64,000 bases of DNA from Dendrobium chrysotoxum (GCA_019925795.1 CM034309.1:26220729-26284728), one strand, 5' to 3'. Positions 12,174 through 23,840 are shown, counted from the first letter of the stretch. Made by a program: numbers and translations. Notes: generated from the sequence alone by a model not told the origin.

Positions 12174-12831
12174 GCTTAGGCTAGCCATTTCTTTTTTAAA
12201 AAAAGGCTCACATGCGCGTAAATATTTTATAAGAAAATTGGAAAGATCGGTGGAAAAGAAAACTACAAGTTAAAAGAAGATGAGAGAGAGCAGCCAACAT
12301 TGAAAGAATGTGCTGAAGAGGATTTCGATTGTTTAGTTGACAGTCAACAACTCAATGCATTTTTTTATTTATATGATCTTATCATTACACCGTTAATGAT
12401 GCTTTTAGTTAGTTCTTAGTCTTCTCTTAAATGCTATAATGACATATTAATAAAATAATCTGGTGATTAATTAGCATAATAAGATCGGACTCTGTTTCCC
12501 TCACCATGAACTTTAAGGAAGCTAATTAATGGGAAAATTATGTCAGGAACTTCTGTATCAGACTATGTGTCATATGTCTGGATCTGTTGTTACATAATGA
12601 GATGTTTCTTTTTAATTATAGAAAGTGTTTTACATTATCCTATAATTTTATTTGTAATTGCCAGCATGAAACACTTAGGATTTGTTTAGGAAGGCTGCAA
12701 CTTTTTATAAAGATGATTGAAAGCTGTTCTGCGAGAGAGATTTTTTTAAAGCTGATGTTAGTATTATAAATATATTCTTTTTTAAAATGTCAAATAACAG
12801 CTTTATTAAAGCTCTCACATAAACATGTATA
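12174..12831. other. AT-rich spacer, no gene
   Basis: No coding or RNA feature is recognised. The end of the stretch (12675-12830) has a GTTTAGGAAGGCTGC motif reminiscent of the foldback MITEs but no matching right end. Confidence 0.35.
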
Positions 12832-12944
12832 GGTCTTGTTTGGGACGGCTTTCTTACTGCTTCTTAAAGCAGCTTTTTAGTATCAAAATTAGGTACTAAA
12901 AAGCTACTTTAAGAAGTAGTAAAAAAGCCGTCCCAAATAAAGTC
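12832..12944. mobile_element. Foldback Tourist-like MITE, best-preserved copy
   Basis: A 113-bp near-perfect palindrome. The left arm contains TTTGGGACGGCTTTCTTAC, then a run through AAAGCAGCTTTTTAGTA; the right arm is the inverted equivalent. ATA flanks both sides. The loop is only about 10 nt, so a transcript would form a long hairpin. Confidence 0.8.
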
Positions 12945-13132
12945 ATAATCTGATTACAAAAATAATTTTTCATCGCAAAAATTTCTGAAAAATACAAAAA
13001 AATAATAGTTAAATAGTTGCTTCAAACATGCTCTTATATAGAATCTTCTAGATGGAAACTATAAAAAGAAAAATATAAATGCTAAAACGCTTAAAAACCT
13101 AATGATTGATCTAACTGTCTGTAGAACTGAAA

Positions 13133-13220
13133 TTAGTGGATACCTAACTCTAATCTAATTGGTTGAAGGATTTGCTTCTAATCATAAGATTTAAATCTTG
13201 TTGCTGAAATAATTATGCTA
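13133..13220 (+). mobile_element. Second tRNA-like SINE fragment
   Basis: The sequence CTAATTGGTTGAAGGATTTGC, followed about 25 bp later by AAGATTTAAATCTTG, resembles decayed A and B boxes of a tRNA head. No intact tRNA fold, tail or target duplication is seen. Confidence 0.35.
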
Positions 13221-13560
13221 TATGTGTTGCGCATTATTATTATTATTCTTCTTTTTTGAAAAAAAAAATTACAACAAACCACGTGGTTATGACTCAACAA
13301 ATTTGAAAAAAAAAAAAAAAAAATTTTTAAAGAAACAAATGTGACAACCAGCCGCGTGGGTATGACTCAACAAATTTGTACCAGACGAAAGCAACTCCTC
13401 ACCACCTCCTTTTTCAAATCTTGACCAAACTGCTTCTCCCACCCCTTTCTAGTTGGGATGGTTTAGGGTTATTAAAATGTATTAAAAAGATGTTGTATTT
13501 CTATACTCTCTAATTAATTATATTAAAAGTTGGTTGCAAACTGATTGTTTATGCGATTTA

Positions 13561-13673
13561 GGTTTCGTTTTGGAGCTTCTTTATTGCTTCCTAAAATAAT
13601 TTTTGGGTACAAAATTTTCTTGTTCAAAAAATTTGTTTTAGAAAATAGTCAGGAAGTTGTCCCAAACAAATCC
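13561..13673. mobile_element. Foldback Tourist-like MITE copy
   Basis: The ends are GGTTTCGTTTTGGAGC and the inverted GGATTTGTTTGGGACAAC. TTA flanks both sides (13558-13560 and 13674-13676). The arms are more diverged than in the 12832 copy. It lies 27 bp from the hAT element that starts at 13701. Confidence 0.75.
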
Positions 13674-13700
13674 TTAGAGTATGTCGGTGATGTTTGTAAC

Positions 13701-14374
13701 TAGGGGTGTCAATATTCGATATGACATGAAAACCCGACTCGAACCCGACCCGGAAAATCCGACTCGAACCCGACCCGAGTTCAAAACGGGTCGGGTTCGG
13801 GTTCAGGAATTCGACTCGTTTGAAAAACGGGTCGGGTTCGAGTTGACCCGACGGGTTGCCGGGTCAACCCGAAAACCTGTTTAAACCCCTACCCGTGAAG
13901 CCTGCCCGCCATGCCCTGGCCTGCCCACGACCTTGCCCCGGCTGCCCAAGCCCTGCCCGCCTGCCCGCGCGCCCGCCGAAGCTGCCCGGGCGCCCGCCGA
14001 GGCTGCCCAACAGCCCGCGCGCGCCAGCCGAAGCTGCCCGCTCTGCTGCCCGCGTGCCGCCCGAGCCTGCCCAGCCACCCGCTCACGCACCCACGCGCAC
14101 CCCCGCACGCGCCCTCGCCCGCGCGCGCCCGCGTACGCGCACCCGCGCGTCTCATTCGAGTCCGCGCGCGCCCGAGTTAGCCCGAGTCCGGCCGCGTCTG
14201 CTCGCCCGAGTTCTCGTGTCGGGTCGGGTCAACCCGGCAACCCGGCGAGTCGGGTCCGGGTTCGAATTTCCGACCCGTTTACCTACCCGGGTCAGGTTAG
14301 GGTCGACCCGTTTGAACCCGGGTCATTTTGGGTTCGACCCGAACCCGACCCGTAACCCGAAATTGACACCCCTA
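13701..14374. mobile_element. Non-autonomous hAT element with GC-rich core
   Basis: The terminal inverted repeat TAGGGGTGTCAAT (13701-13713) is matched exactly at 14362-14374. The flanks TTTGTAAC (13693-13700) and GTTGTAAC (14375-14382) form an 8-bp duplication with one mismatch, as expected for hAT. Inside, both ends carry GGGTCGGGTTCGGGTT-like repeats in opposite orientation. The centre (13890-14210) is very GC-rich, with CCCGCC and GCGCGC runs. Overlapping ORFs of up to 185 aa in the core reflect base composition, not genes. Confidence 0.85.
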
Positions 14375-14382
14375 GTTGTAAC

Positions 14383-15119
14383 CTTTTATAAAAATAGTTG
14401 TGAAATTACTTGAGAGGAAGTATTTTTTTGAAAAAAGATGTAGAAAACAACTTCCTAGCACAAATATTTCATAAAAGCAACAAAAAATAGTGGTCAAACA
14501 TAAACTATGGCTACGGTCAAAGCAGTAAAAAAGCTGTCCCCAACAAAACTTTAATTAAAATAGAAAAAGTTATTATTTTTATTGGAAAACAATTTTATTG
14601 ATTTATATAATCAAATAATCAAATGATGATGAAATATAATTATAAAAATAAAATAATATAAGATATATTTTTTTATGTTTATTTTTTATTTTGAATGATT
14701 TTGATTGCTTAGGGCATGTATGGCATGTATGTGATCATTTTTTATATTTTTTATATTTTTATTTCAAGTTGAAATAAAAAATATATTTGACATTTTTTAT
14801 ATTTTTTTATTTTCAAAATTGTAAATTTAAAAAAAAACTAAGACTTCTTTATACAATGATGCATAACCTCAAACTCCTCTGCACTGTAAAGCACATTCGA
14901 TGGCTTCACTGACTCCAATAAATATTTTAATTTATTTTCTGAAAAAAATTAAAATATATATTATTTAAAATTTAATTAGAAAGAACAATTTCATTATTTT
15001 AACTAAAACATAAAAATAAATGCAAGTGAAGAATTAGCTCCAAAGACATGTTTTTACCATAAACAAGATACTGACTGACATAATTAAAAGTGAACCGCAT
15101 TTCTTTCTGAGTCAGATAC
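14383..15119. other. AT-rich spacer with one MITE half
   Basis: No gene. At about 14515-14560 there is a lone right arm of the foldback MITE family (AAAGCAGTAAAAAAGCTGTCC). The rest is AT-rich. Confidence 0.35.
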
Positions 15120-15127
15120 CCTGAAAC

Positions 15128-15596
15128 TATGGGGTGTAAGTGAGTCAAGCCGACTCATGAGTTGGATAGAGCTCAACTCAATAAATGGCTTATGAGCTGA
15201 GCTCGATGAGCTAACAAGTTAAGCTCGAGCCAACCCTGATTTGACTTGTTAGCTTGTCATGAGCTAGCTCATTTCAAAATATTAATATAAAATATATTAA
15301 TATTTAAATTACAAAATCATATAAAATATTTAAAATATCTCAATTTCTTATATTAAGTGATTTTTTATTATTTGCCTTCTACTTTATTATTCTTTTTATT
15401 AGTTTATTATAAAAATTGCTTGAATCATAATTATTTTCTTTCTTTCATACTAAACGAGCCAGCCCGAGCTCAAGGCTCGAACTCGTAAAATAAAGCTCGA
15501 GCTCGAGCACTAACTCGATTAATTAATCAAGCCCAAGCTTAAGTTCAAGCTCGAAATAGAGAAGGCTCGAGTTTGACTTGAACCGTTTACGCCCTA
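15128..15596. mobile_element. Non-autonomous hAT-like element, CTCGAG-rich
   Basis: A perfect 8-bp direct repeat CCTGAAAC lies at 15120-15127 and 15597-15604. The termini TATGGGGTGTAAGTG and (inverted) TAGGGCGTAAACGG are related. The interior has GAGCTCGAG-type runs near both ends in inverted orientation and an AT-rich centre. It has no coding capacity. Confidence 0.8.
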
Positions 15597-15604
15597 CCTG
15601 AAAC

Positions 15605-15975
15605 ACTAAATCAGCTGGTTTATTTTATTAGAAACGACGCTAGGCCTACCGCCTGCCCATCTTGTGGGCCAAGAGTTGCCTAGCACTAAGTTTTCTCTTC
15701 ATTTTATGTGAAAAGTATCTTTAAAGCTACATCATAAGAGAGAGAAACTTATTTGTGGACAAAAATTAAATCAGAATATTCATAAAAAAATAATTAAAAT
15801 ATATTTAAAATTCTTAAATTTATTATCAAATACACGCTAGGGGCCTCAAAATGAACTATATACATAAGTTTGGATCCAACTTGAGATTGCCCCATTTTGA
15901 ACCAAATCAAATCCTAAGCCCAAACACGACCTACTCTCAATTCAATTGACCCGTCTAGCCCTCATAACTCATCAG

Positions 15976-15978
<3 letters not shown>
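15605..15978. other. Spacer, no gene
   Basis: Nothing recognised between the hAT-like element and the TA microsatellite. Confidence 0.35.

Positions 15979-16024
<46 letters not shown>
15979..16024. repeat. (TA)n microsatellite
   Basis: A run of about 23 AT dinucleotides directly abuts the left end of the LTR-like element at 16025. Confidence 0.95.
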
Positions 16025-16026
<2 letters not shown>

Positions 16027-18887
16027 CACGAATCTCGAGAAACTTTCGATATTAAATAAAGGGTCATCCGAACTCCAATTTCAGCAAACTTATAGTCAAA
16101 TTGAATGTCTTGAAGAGACGAACCCAATGGCACTAAAATCAGTCCATTGCAAGATCAAATGGGTCCAAATCGGAGGCCCGAAGTACATTTAAAAGGTCTA
16201 AAGTATACATTGGATGACCAAAAGATATCCAAATAGCATGCTTATTGTCGAATCAAGTGGCTTGACGAGACAAATCCAACAAGCCCAACATTGCTTAATT
16301 TCCTCGACTATTGTTGGACCACCGCCCGGTTGTCAATCGCCACTGGACTTCCAGCCGGCCGACTACCACCGCTGGACCTCTTCCCATGGCCAGCCATTGC
16401 GATCCTCCGTCGAGCTGCCATCAACACACCACTTCGACTACTGTCACTCGCCGACTATGATCCCTCCGACCTCCATCACCCGCCAATTACGGCCCCTCCA
16501 ACTTTTGTCGCCCACCGACTACATTCCCTTTGACCTTCGTCGCCAGTCGACTACAATCCCTTTGACTTTCATCATCTGCCGACTACAATCCCTTCAACCA
16601 CCGTCACCGGCCAACTACGGTCCCTCTAATCATTGTCTCCCATCGACTATGGTCTCTCCAACCTCCTTTGCCAGCCAACTACGACCCCTCTAACTTTCGT
16701 CCCCCACCGACTATGATTCTTTTGATCACCGTCGCCCACCGACTGTGGTCTCTCCAACCTCCGTCGCCCGCCGACTACTGTTAGTCCTTCCGACCACTGT
16801 CGTCCATCAACTACAGTCCCTCTGACTGCCCCCAGACTTCCACCCGACCATCATCGAACCACCACCTAGACGCCAACTGCCACCGGATTTCCACCTAGCT
16901 GTCGACCACCACTGGACTTTCACCTGTCCATCGTCGGACCACCTTCTAACTATCGATCGCCATCGGACTTCCACCCATCCGCCGACCACCACTGGACCTC
17001 CTCCTGTATCCAATCATTATCGGTCCTCCGTTGAGCTACCATCGACACACCACTCCGACCACCATCTCCCACCGACTACAATCCCTATGACCTTTGTCAT
17101 CTGTTGACTACGGTCGCTCCAACTTTCTTCGCCGATCAAGTACGGTCCCTCTGACCACCATTACCAGCCGACTATGGTCCCTCCGACTTTTATCGCCTGC
17201 CAACTACTATCCCTCTAACAATAGCCGTTGGCTGACTACGGTCCCTCTAATCACCATCTCCCGCCGACTACAGTCTCTCTAACATCCTTCGCCCGCCGAC
17301 TATGGGTCCTCTAACTTTTGTCGCCCGCCAACTATGGTTCCTTCGATCACCGTCGCCCACCAACTATGGTCCCTCCGACCTCCGTCGCCCGTCGATTATG
17401 GTCCCTCCGATCTTTGTTGCCCTTCGACTAAGGCCCCTCTGACCTAAATCTACTGCCAACTACGGTCCTTCCGACCATTGTCCCGGTTGACTACGGTCCC
17501 TCCAAATCTCCGTCGCCCGTCGACTACTTTCAATCCCTCCACCACTGTAGCTCGCCAACTACGGTCCCTCTGACCTCCACCAACTGCCGCCAGACTTCCA
17601 CCCGACCATCGTCGGACCACCACCTGAACGCCAACCGCCTCCAAATTTCTACCTGGCTGCCGACCACCACCAGACCTCTACCCATCCATCGTCGAACCAC
17701 CTTCTAACTATCGACCATCACCGGACTTCCACCCAGCCACTGACCACCGCTGGACCTCCTCCTATAGCCAATCATTGTCGGTCCTCCGCTGAGCTACCAT
17801 CAATACACCACTCCGACCACCATCTCCCACAAACTACAATCCCTCCGACCTCTGTCATCTGCCGACTACGGTCGCTCCAACTTTTGTCGCCCATTAATTA
17901 CGGTCTCTTTGACATCCATCACCAGCCGACTATGGTCCCTCCGACTTTTATCGCCGGCTAACTATTATCCCTCTGACCACAGCCACCGGCTGACTACAGT
18001 CCCTCTAATCACCATCTCCTGCCGACTACAATCTCTCCAACCTCCTTCGCTCGCTGACTACAGCCCCTCCAACTTTCGTCGCCAGCCAACTATGGTTCCT
18101 CAGATCACCGTCGCCCGCCAACTACGGTCCCTCCGACTTCCATCGCCCTCCAATTACGGTCCCTCCGACCTTCGTCGCCCGCCGACTATGGCCCCTCTGA
18201 CCTAAATCATCCGCCGACTACGATTATTCTGACCATATTCCCAGTTGACTATGGTCCCTCCAACCTCCTTCACACACAATTATGGTTCCTTCGACCACCA
18301 TTGCCCGTTAACTACGGTCCCTCTGATCACCGTCTCCCGCTGACTACGGTCCCTCCGACCTCCATTGCCCGCTGACTATGGTTCCTCTAACCACCGTCGC
18401 CTGCCGACTACGGTTCCTCTGACCTCCATTGCCCGCTGACTATGGTTCCTCTAACCACCGTCGCCTGCCGACTACAGTTCCTCTGACCTCCATCACCCAA
18501 TGACTACAGTCCCTCTAATCTCTATTGCCTAAATACTGCCCTGCAAACCAAATGAATAGCCAAATGTTCCCTTGAGAATGGCTCCCTCATTATTGCATTC
18601 TTCCAACCCCAACTATGCAATATGCTCTATATGATACATTGAGTCAATGCCTTCCCCTCGTAGAAGGGCACCATTTGTAATCGACTATAAACACAAGTGA
18701 AATCATTTTAATTGAGCCATGCCCTGTGATTTTTCCTTTTAGAATTTCTCACGTAAAAATTTTGGTGCCTCGTATTACTCTCACATCCCTCTCTCTTTAT
18801 TTATACATGTGATGGATCTTGATTCAAAGCTAAAATATTAAGCTCTTCATCTCTCTATATCGCCACGAATGTTTTCAAGGCGCAACA
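16025..18887 (+). mobile_element. Minisatellite-bearing LTR-like element, expanded copy
   Basis: The first 290 bp (starting AGCACGAATCTCGAG) matches the conserved 5' block of the other copies. From about 16320 to 18540 the element is a minisatellite. From 18690 it resumes with a GTGATTTTTCC..CTCACGTAAAAATTTT motif, like the GTGGTTTTTCCCC..CACGTAAAAAT segment found in many plant LTRs. It ends CGCAACA at 18887. No gag, pol, primer-binding site or internal region was seen, so a solo LTR or a TRIM-like element is more likely than an active retrotransposon. Confidence 0.6.
16320..18540 (+). repeat. 32-bp minisatellite array with higher-order blocks
   Basis: Tens of degenerate units built around ACTACGGTCCCTCCGAC and CCGTCGCCC, with a spacing of 32 bp between clean neighbours (for example 17371 to 17403 and 18319 to 18351). 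A larger block is repeated: the segment from about 16826 recurs about 767 bp later from 17593, and part of it is also at 16330-16450. ORFs inside (such as 16214-16693) are frames left open by the repeat. Confidence 0.9.
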
Positions 18888-19089
18888 TATAAATATAACA
18901 AATTAAGACACTCAATAAGCAAAAAAAAGAAAGAATTTAAACAAAATAGAATGATAATTATAACTCTCAAATGTATTTTCTTAGACTTTTTCACTAGGGC
19001 AAATTTCAAAGGGTCGGTTCAACTAGTTCGGCAAACAAATAGATTAAATTTAATTTAAGATAAACAAAATTACAAAATAAATTTGCATG
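18888..19089. other. AT-rich flank
   Basis: No gene or element end recognised. Confidence 0.3.
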
Positions 19090-19440
19090 TTTCATTAAAA
19101 CACCAATTCTTTTTTAATTTTTAATATAATATAATATATATTTATAATATTTAATATTTTTGTAATTTGTAATATAGCATAATATATGTTTATAATTATA
19201 ATATTAACTATTTTTGTAATTTTAATATAATATAATATATATTAATAATTATATTTTTTGCAATTTTTAACATAATATAATATATGTTCATAAATAAAAT
19301 ATTTAATGTTTTTGTATCTTTTAACATAATATAATATAAATTTATAAATAAAATATTTAATATTTTAAAATTTAAATATAATACAATATATATATATTTA
19401 TAATTATAATATTTAATATTTATTTAATTTTGAATATATT
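19090..19440. repeat. AT-rich tandem repeat, about 60-65 bp x 5
   Basis: A unit of the form ..AATATAATATAATATATRTTTATAA.. followed by a TTTTTGTAATTT-like stretch recurs about five times with substitutions. It is entirely AT-rich. Confidence 0.7.
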
Positions 19441-20190
19441 ACGGGTATTTTATAATATAACGAATTAATTCATAGTTCAAAAATAAGAAGAAGTACAAAA
19501 ACAGCTGAATTTAAATAAAAAAAAATTACAATGATCATTGAGACAACGAATTTATAGCAATAAAACTTTTGTTAAGATTTGCTCCTACAAGAACCTTAAT
19601 AAATGACAGGCGTCGCATACGTCAAGATCAAAATTTGATCAGGCCTGATAAACTTTATTGTGTCACAATGCATTGTCAAAATACTTCAGTGATATCTATC
19701 TATGTAACAAGGACCTGAAGAGAGTAAGGAACCTTACAAAGTCGAAGGAGAAGCTTCAAAAACTTATTTAAGCTGAAACCCAATAGAATAGGAGGGCCTC
19801 ATTTCCAGCGTCACGAAAAAGTAGATATGGCAGCAGAAATTCCATTTGCAATCCCATCTGCTTCTTTGTTGAGATTGCTGGAAGATTCTTCTTCTTTGGG
19901 TAAATTCTTCTGTCATCCTGCATTCCGTTGAAATGATCTTTAGTCAGGTTAATGTAATGATGGCACACACTACTCAAATTTGATCAAAATGTCAGGATTA
20001 AAGTACCAATTCCTTTACCACCAAGGAATATAGTAACGCCCAATAACTCCACGGGAAAAAAATAAAAATTGTTTTTGCATAGAGTGAATAAGTCTATAAC
20101 TACAAGTCTACAAATGTCTTGTTTAAGAGATTTGAACAGGCCGACGATGGTATATGTACACTAACAATTGTTCTTATACAGTTATTATTA
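19441..20190. other. Intergenic, no gene recognised
   Basis: The small ORF at 19768-19977 shows no family resemblance. Nothing else stands out before the MITE at 20191. Confidence 0.35.
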
Positions 20191-20311
20191 AAGTTTCGTT
20201 TGGAACAGTTTTTTTGCTACTTCTTAAAGCAACTTTCTAATGCAAAAAGTAAAATTTTTGTACTAAAAAGCTGCTTTAAGAAGCTGTAAAAAAGCCGTCC
20301 CAAACGAAGTC
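20191..20311. mobile_element. Foldback Tourist-like MITE copy
   Basis: The right arm is well preserved (TACTAAAAAGCTGCTTTAAG and GCCGTCCCAAACGAAGTC); the left arm is diverged (AAGTTTCGTTTGGAACAG). TTA precedes it and TAA follows. Confidence 0.7.
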
Positions 20312-20639
20312 TAAGTATCGACATTAACTTTCACTGTGCAGCCGTATTCTGGACTGCAGGAGTCTTGGTGATTGATCCTGGAAGTTGGATCCCTTTTTCA
20401 ACAGACGGACGTCGGTTTATTTCAATGAATGTTGTTATCATAATTTTCAATGTGATCATGGTGGGCAGATATGGAATAAATAGAACCCCTCCAAGGTTTC
20501 ATTCAACTCCATTCTGTTTGCTCCCAGCTCATTCATAGAGAGGTGGTCGGCTTTAGTTCTGTAAGATTCTTTGCTACCTTTATTTATGCATCAACAATTC
20601 TCTGGGTAGAAAGAGGCTCAGGAGTTCTTCAACAGAATT

Positions 20640-21760
20640 ATCATCTTCTATTCATTTTGAATTGTTGATTTTTGGTGACTTTAATTTCATCCAGTTCAAT
20701 GAGAAATTTAAGGGAATATAATTCATTTTAACAGACTGAAAATTTTTAATGATTGTCTCGTCTTTATGGGGCTTGTGGACCTTGGTATGTACGGTCCTCT
20801 CTTTCACATGGACCGATAATCAAATGCATAGTACTTATGTCAGGACTACCACTTGTAAAAGTCAATGGATCAAACAAAGAGCTATGATAGCTTCGTTGTC
20901 GAGAATGGAGGATGACTTACCAGTTTTTGTAAAAATTTGATCAAAGGAAAAATCAAAATTTTATCAATGAACTTTACTCTCCATGGGTTGTTAGCTTTCA
21001 TTCTGATATGGTCAGGGAAGTTATTCATTATTTCTTATATCACTACGGCAACTAAGATTCTTTCATCCATTTTCTCTTGTCATGCATATTAGCACTACCT
21101 TGCTTGCATCTTACAAGGGTAACCTGATTAGCCTTAACTAATGAGGAAATTATGGTCACCTCATAACCATCTTTGCTTACAAAAAATTTTGGCTCGATAG
21201 GTTCACTTCTAAATTCTTTACTAAGGTTTGCTTATTATTCACCAGTTTTTAAAATTAGGTATGCTCTCAGATATGGTCAAACACAACTTCAGTATATTAA
21301 TTTCTAAGAAGGTAAATATGAGTTCTCTTATTGATTTGTCTAGTTTCTTTATGCAATCCTTGCTATAAAATTATTATCAAAATTCATGTGAATAGGCTCG
21401 AGGAAGTCTTCCCTTTAATTGTGCATCCTACACAACCTGTATTCCTCAAGGACTGAGATATTACAGATAACGTTGCTCTTGCCTACGAACTCACATGTAA
21501 TTTCAATTCTAAGAATTCAGTTAACTTATTTTGTGTTATGATTGACCTCTAGTAAGACTTTGATTGTGTCAAAAGGAGATCCATCCAAAAAAGACTGCTC
21601 CAAAAAGGTTTATCTCTAGTTTTTTTAACTGGATTTTGGCTTGTATTAATGAGGTTCCTTTTTCAATTGTTTTGAATGGGAAATTAATGGTTACTTCAAG
21701 TCCTGTTATCTCCTTTTCTTTTTGCCATAACCATAGATGTTTTCTCTAACTTACAAGGCA
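20640..21760 (+). pseudogene. L1-type LINE remnant (endonuclease and RT pieces)
   Basis: Translated pieces read like the plant L1 pol. FGDFNFI around 20655 and a segment with GLVDLGMYGPLFTWTDNQ (about 20770-20825) match the end of the apurinic endonuclease domain. Around 21535-21680 a decayed VMIDL..DFDCV..RSIQK stretch matches the start of the reverse transcriptase (usually a DLxKAFDxVxW pattern). Stops and frameshifts interrupt every frame and the catalytic YADD region is not found, so this is a dead fragment. Its ends are not determined. Confidence 0.6.
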
Positions 21761-22502
21761 GTTTGGATTACGAAGGTGGTTATCATCCTACATCCAGAAT
21801 GATCAAATTGCCATTACCCATCTTATTTTTTGTTGATGATTTCCTTGTGATTAACCAAACCAATCTTGTAAATTTTCAGACGCTTAAGAATACCTCTTCC
21901 TAATGGCTTTGCATATGAGTTTGTAAGTTAATTGCAGTTAAGTTTAAATTTTACTTCTTTACTTCTCCTATGTTGTATCTATGCCGGATGATCTTTGTGA
22001 GGTTTTGAGAATAAGGTTTCATTTAGGAAAGCTTTCTGTTAGACCGGTCCAGCCGGTCCATATCAGACCGGCTTACGAACAACAGAGGTGGAACTCTCCG
22101 CCTCCTGTATGCCGATCAAACAGCCAATTCAAAAAGAACAGATTTGGAAGGATTTTTTTGATGAAGTTTAGGAGGGAAATTGAATGTAGGGACTGTTTAG
22201 AGATTCCCTTTTGAATTGTATGCATTAAATAGTTTGTTTTCCTAAAGTTAGGGCATCTTGAATTTGGCTGAAATTTAAGATCCCTTAGATTTTTGGGCTC
22301 TAGCGACGTCTAGACATTTGGGAGAGATAGATCCTCCTCCCGAATAGAGGATCAATTGTATCTTAGTATTTTCCGTTTCTTTTTTATCAAATAATACAAA
22401 ATATCTACTGTTTTCGTAGTTTTGTGTGAATTTTTTGTTGAGAATTCTTGCTATTTTTCGAAGATTGATAGGAAATACTTGAGATCTACATGTATTTCCT
22501 AT

Positions 22503-22617
22503 CACTTCCTTATTGCTTTATAAAACGGCTTTTTAGTACAAAAATTTCTAATTCAAAAAAATTTTCTACTTCAAAGATGCTTTAGAAAGTAGTTAAAAAG
22601 TTGTCCCAAATAAAGCC
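22503..22617. mobile_element. Foldback Tourist-like MITE, left end eroded
   Basis: The interior has the diagnostic GGCTTTTTAGTACAAAAATTT, and the right end is TTGTCCCAAATAAAGCC followed by TAA. The left end is damaged, so the target duplication cannot be checked. Confidence 0.65.
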
Positions 22618-22867
22618 TAAATTCTGCCAATTTTCCTTGTACATATATGAGCTCGCCACCGCTACCAATAGAGCTCAAGTGAAAGATTGTCTTATTCTAT
22701 TCAATGGGTTAAATGGATCGTTAGCGGGTTGAAAAAAGAAATCTCTCTCCTTAGCTGGGAGGTTTCAACTCATTTGCTCCCCTATTAAAAATTATCTTTC
22801 TGGCTTGTTACGATATTGCTCTATCCTTAACATATCTTGAAGAAAATCACTCCTATTCATGGATTAA

Positions 22868-23840
22868 AAAAGCATTCGAGGCGAACATCTCGAGGCGCGC
22901 CTCGAATCGAGGCAGAGGTTGGGCAAACTGAGGCTTAAGTCTCGAACACTCGGACGAGGCTTACGCCTTTTTCCACGAAGGCGTACGCCTCAAGGCGTGA
23001 GGCGCCGAGGCGACAAAGGCGCTGCCTCGATTCATTTTGCTCGATTCATTTCGCCAGACTCGTGCGTGTGCACCAGTCGAGCGCCCTTATTAGACTTATG
23101 GCTTCTTTTTCAAAGCACTTCCGCCGCTCGCTCTCGTTCGTTCTCTCTCGTTCCATATTCTCTTTCGTTCCCTGCTCTCTTTCGTCCGTGTACAAAGCTT
23201 CCGCCGAATTCGACAGCCACGTTCGGTCGATCATTCCTTCATGTACACTGCTTCTGCCGACTTCGACACCGACTCCGACTTTTAGTCAGTGCTTCATCTT
23301 TGACTTGGACTTCGACGTGCCTTCAACGTGCTTCATCTTCGACCTCTATCTGACATGCCTCTCCGACTTGATCTTCGACTTCGACGTGCCTGATTTTCTT
23401 CCCATTTTTTCCTCTTCGACTTAATCTCCGCCAAGGTAACAACTATTTCTCTTCGCCTGCTTCCCGTAATTCACTGCACTTTTGCTACGCTTTCATTGCG
23501 CTTTCGCGGCGCCTTTACTGTGTTTTTGCTACGCCTTCACTGCGCTTTCACTTTTGCTGCTCTTTTGCTTTGTAATCAGTTGTTTTGACCACATTTTTGT
23601 TGCATTAGGTCTTGATCCTAAGGGGATGTTTTATTTTTAAGTGAGTTTATTTTAAATCTTGTATTCTAGTAATATTATCTTAGAACAAATCATCAAATTC
23701 ATAATTGACATAATATTTTGTTATTTCTTGTCATTATTCATAATTTTAAATTACCTTATTTTTTTATTTTTGAGGCTTACGCCTCGCTTAGACAAAACAC
23801 CTCGATTCCCGATTTCGCCTTTTAAAACCTTGCTTCTATT
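22868..23840. mobile_element. GAGGCG-rich hAT-like non-autonomous element
   Basis: The left side has many GAGGCG and CGCCTCG motifs in both orientations (22875-23030). The right side has ACGCCTCGCTTAGAC and TTTCGCCTTTTAAAACC near 23775-23835. The right end inverted (GGTTTTAAAAGGCG) resembles the left end (GATTAAAAAAGC...GAGGCG). The middle is CT-rich and AT-rich. I found no clear target duplication. ORFs at 22919-23424 are compositional. Confidence 0.45.

Noticed and set aside
13856..14413. 185-aa Pro/Arg-rich ORF and overlapping frames
   Set aside because: It lies inside the GC-rich core of a hAT element, with open frames on both strands caused by few stop codons.
16214..18205. Long ORFs with repeated peptides of the SPADYGPSD kind
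   Set aside because: They follow the minisatellite unit. The frame changes every 32 bp and returns every 96 bp, and no start context or domain supports a gene.
23046..23424. Ser/Leu/Phe-rich ORFs around 23.1-23.4 kb
   Set aside because: They lie in the CT-rich middle of a GAGGCG-type non-autonomous element and show no protein family.
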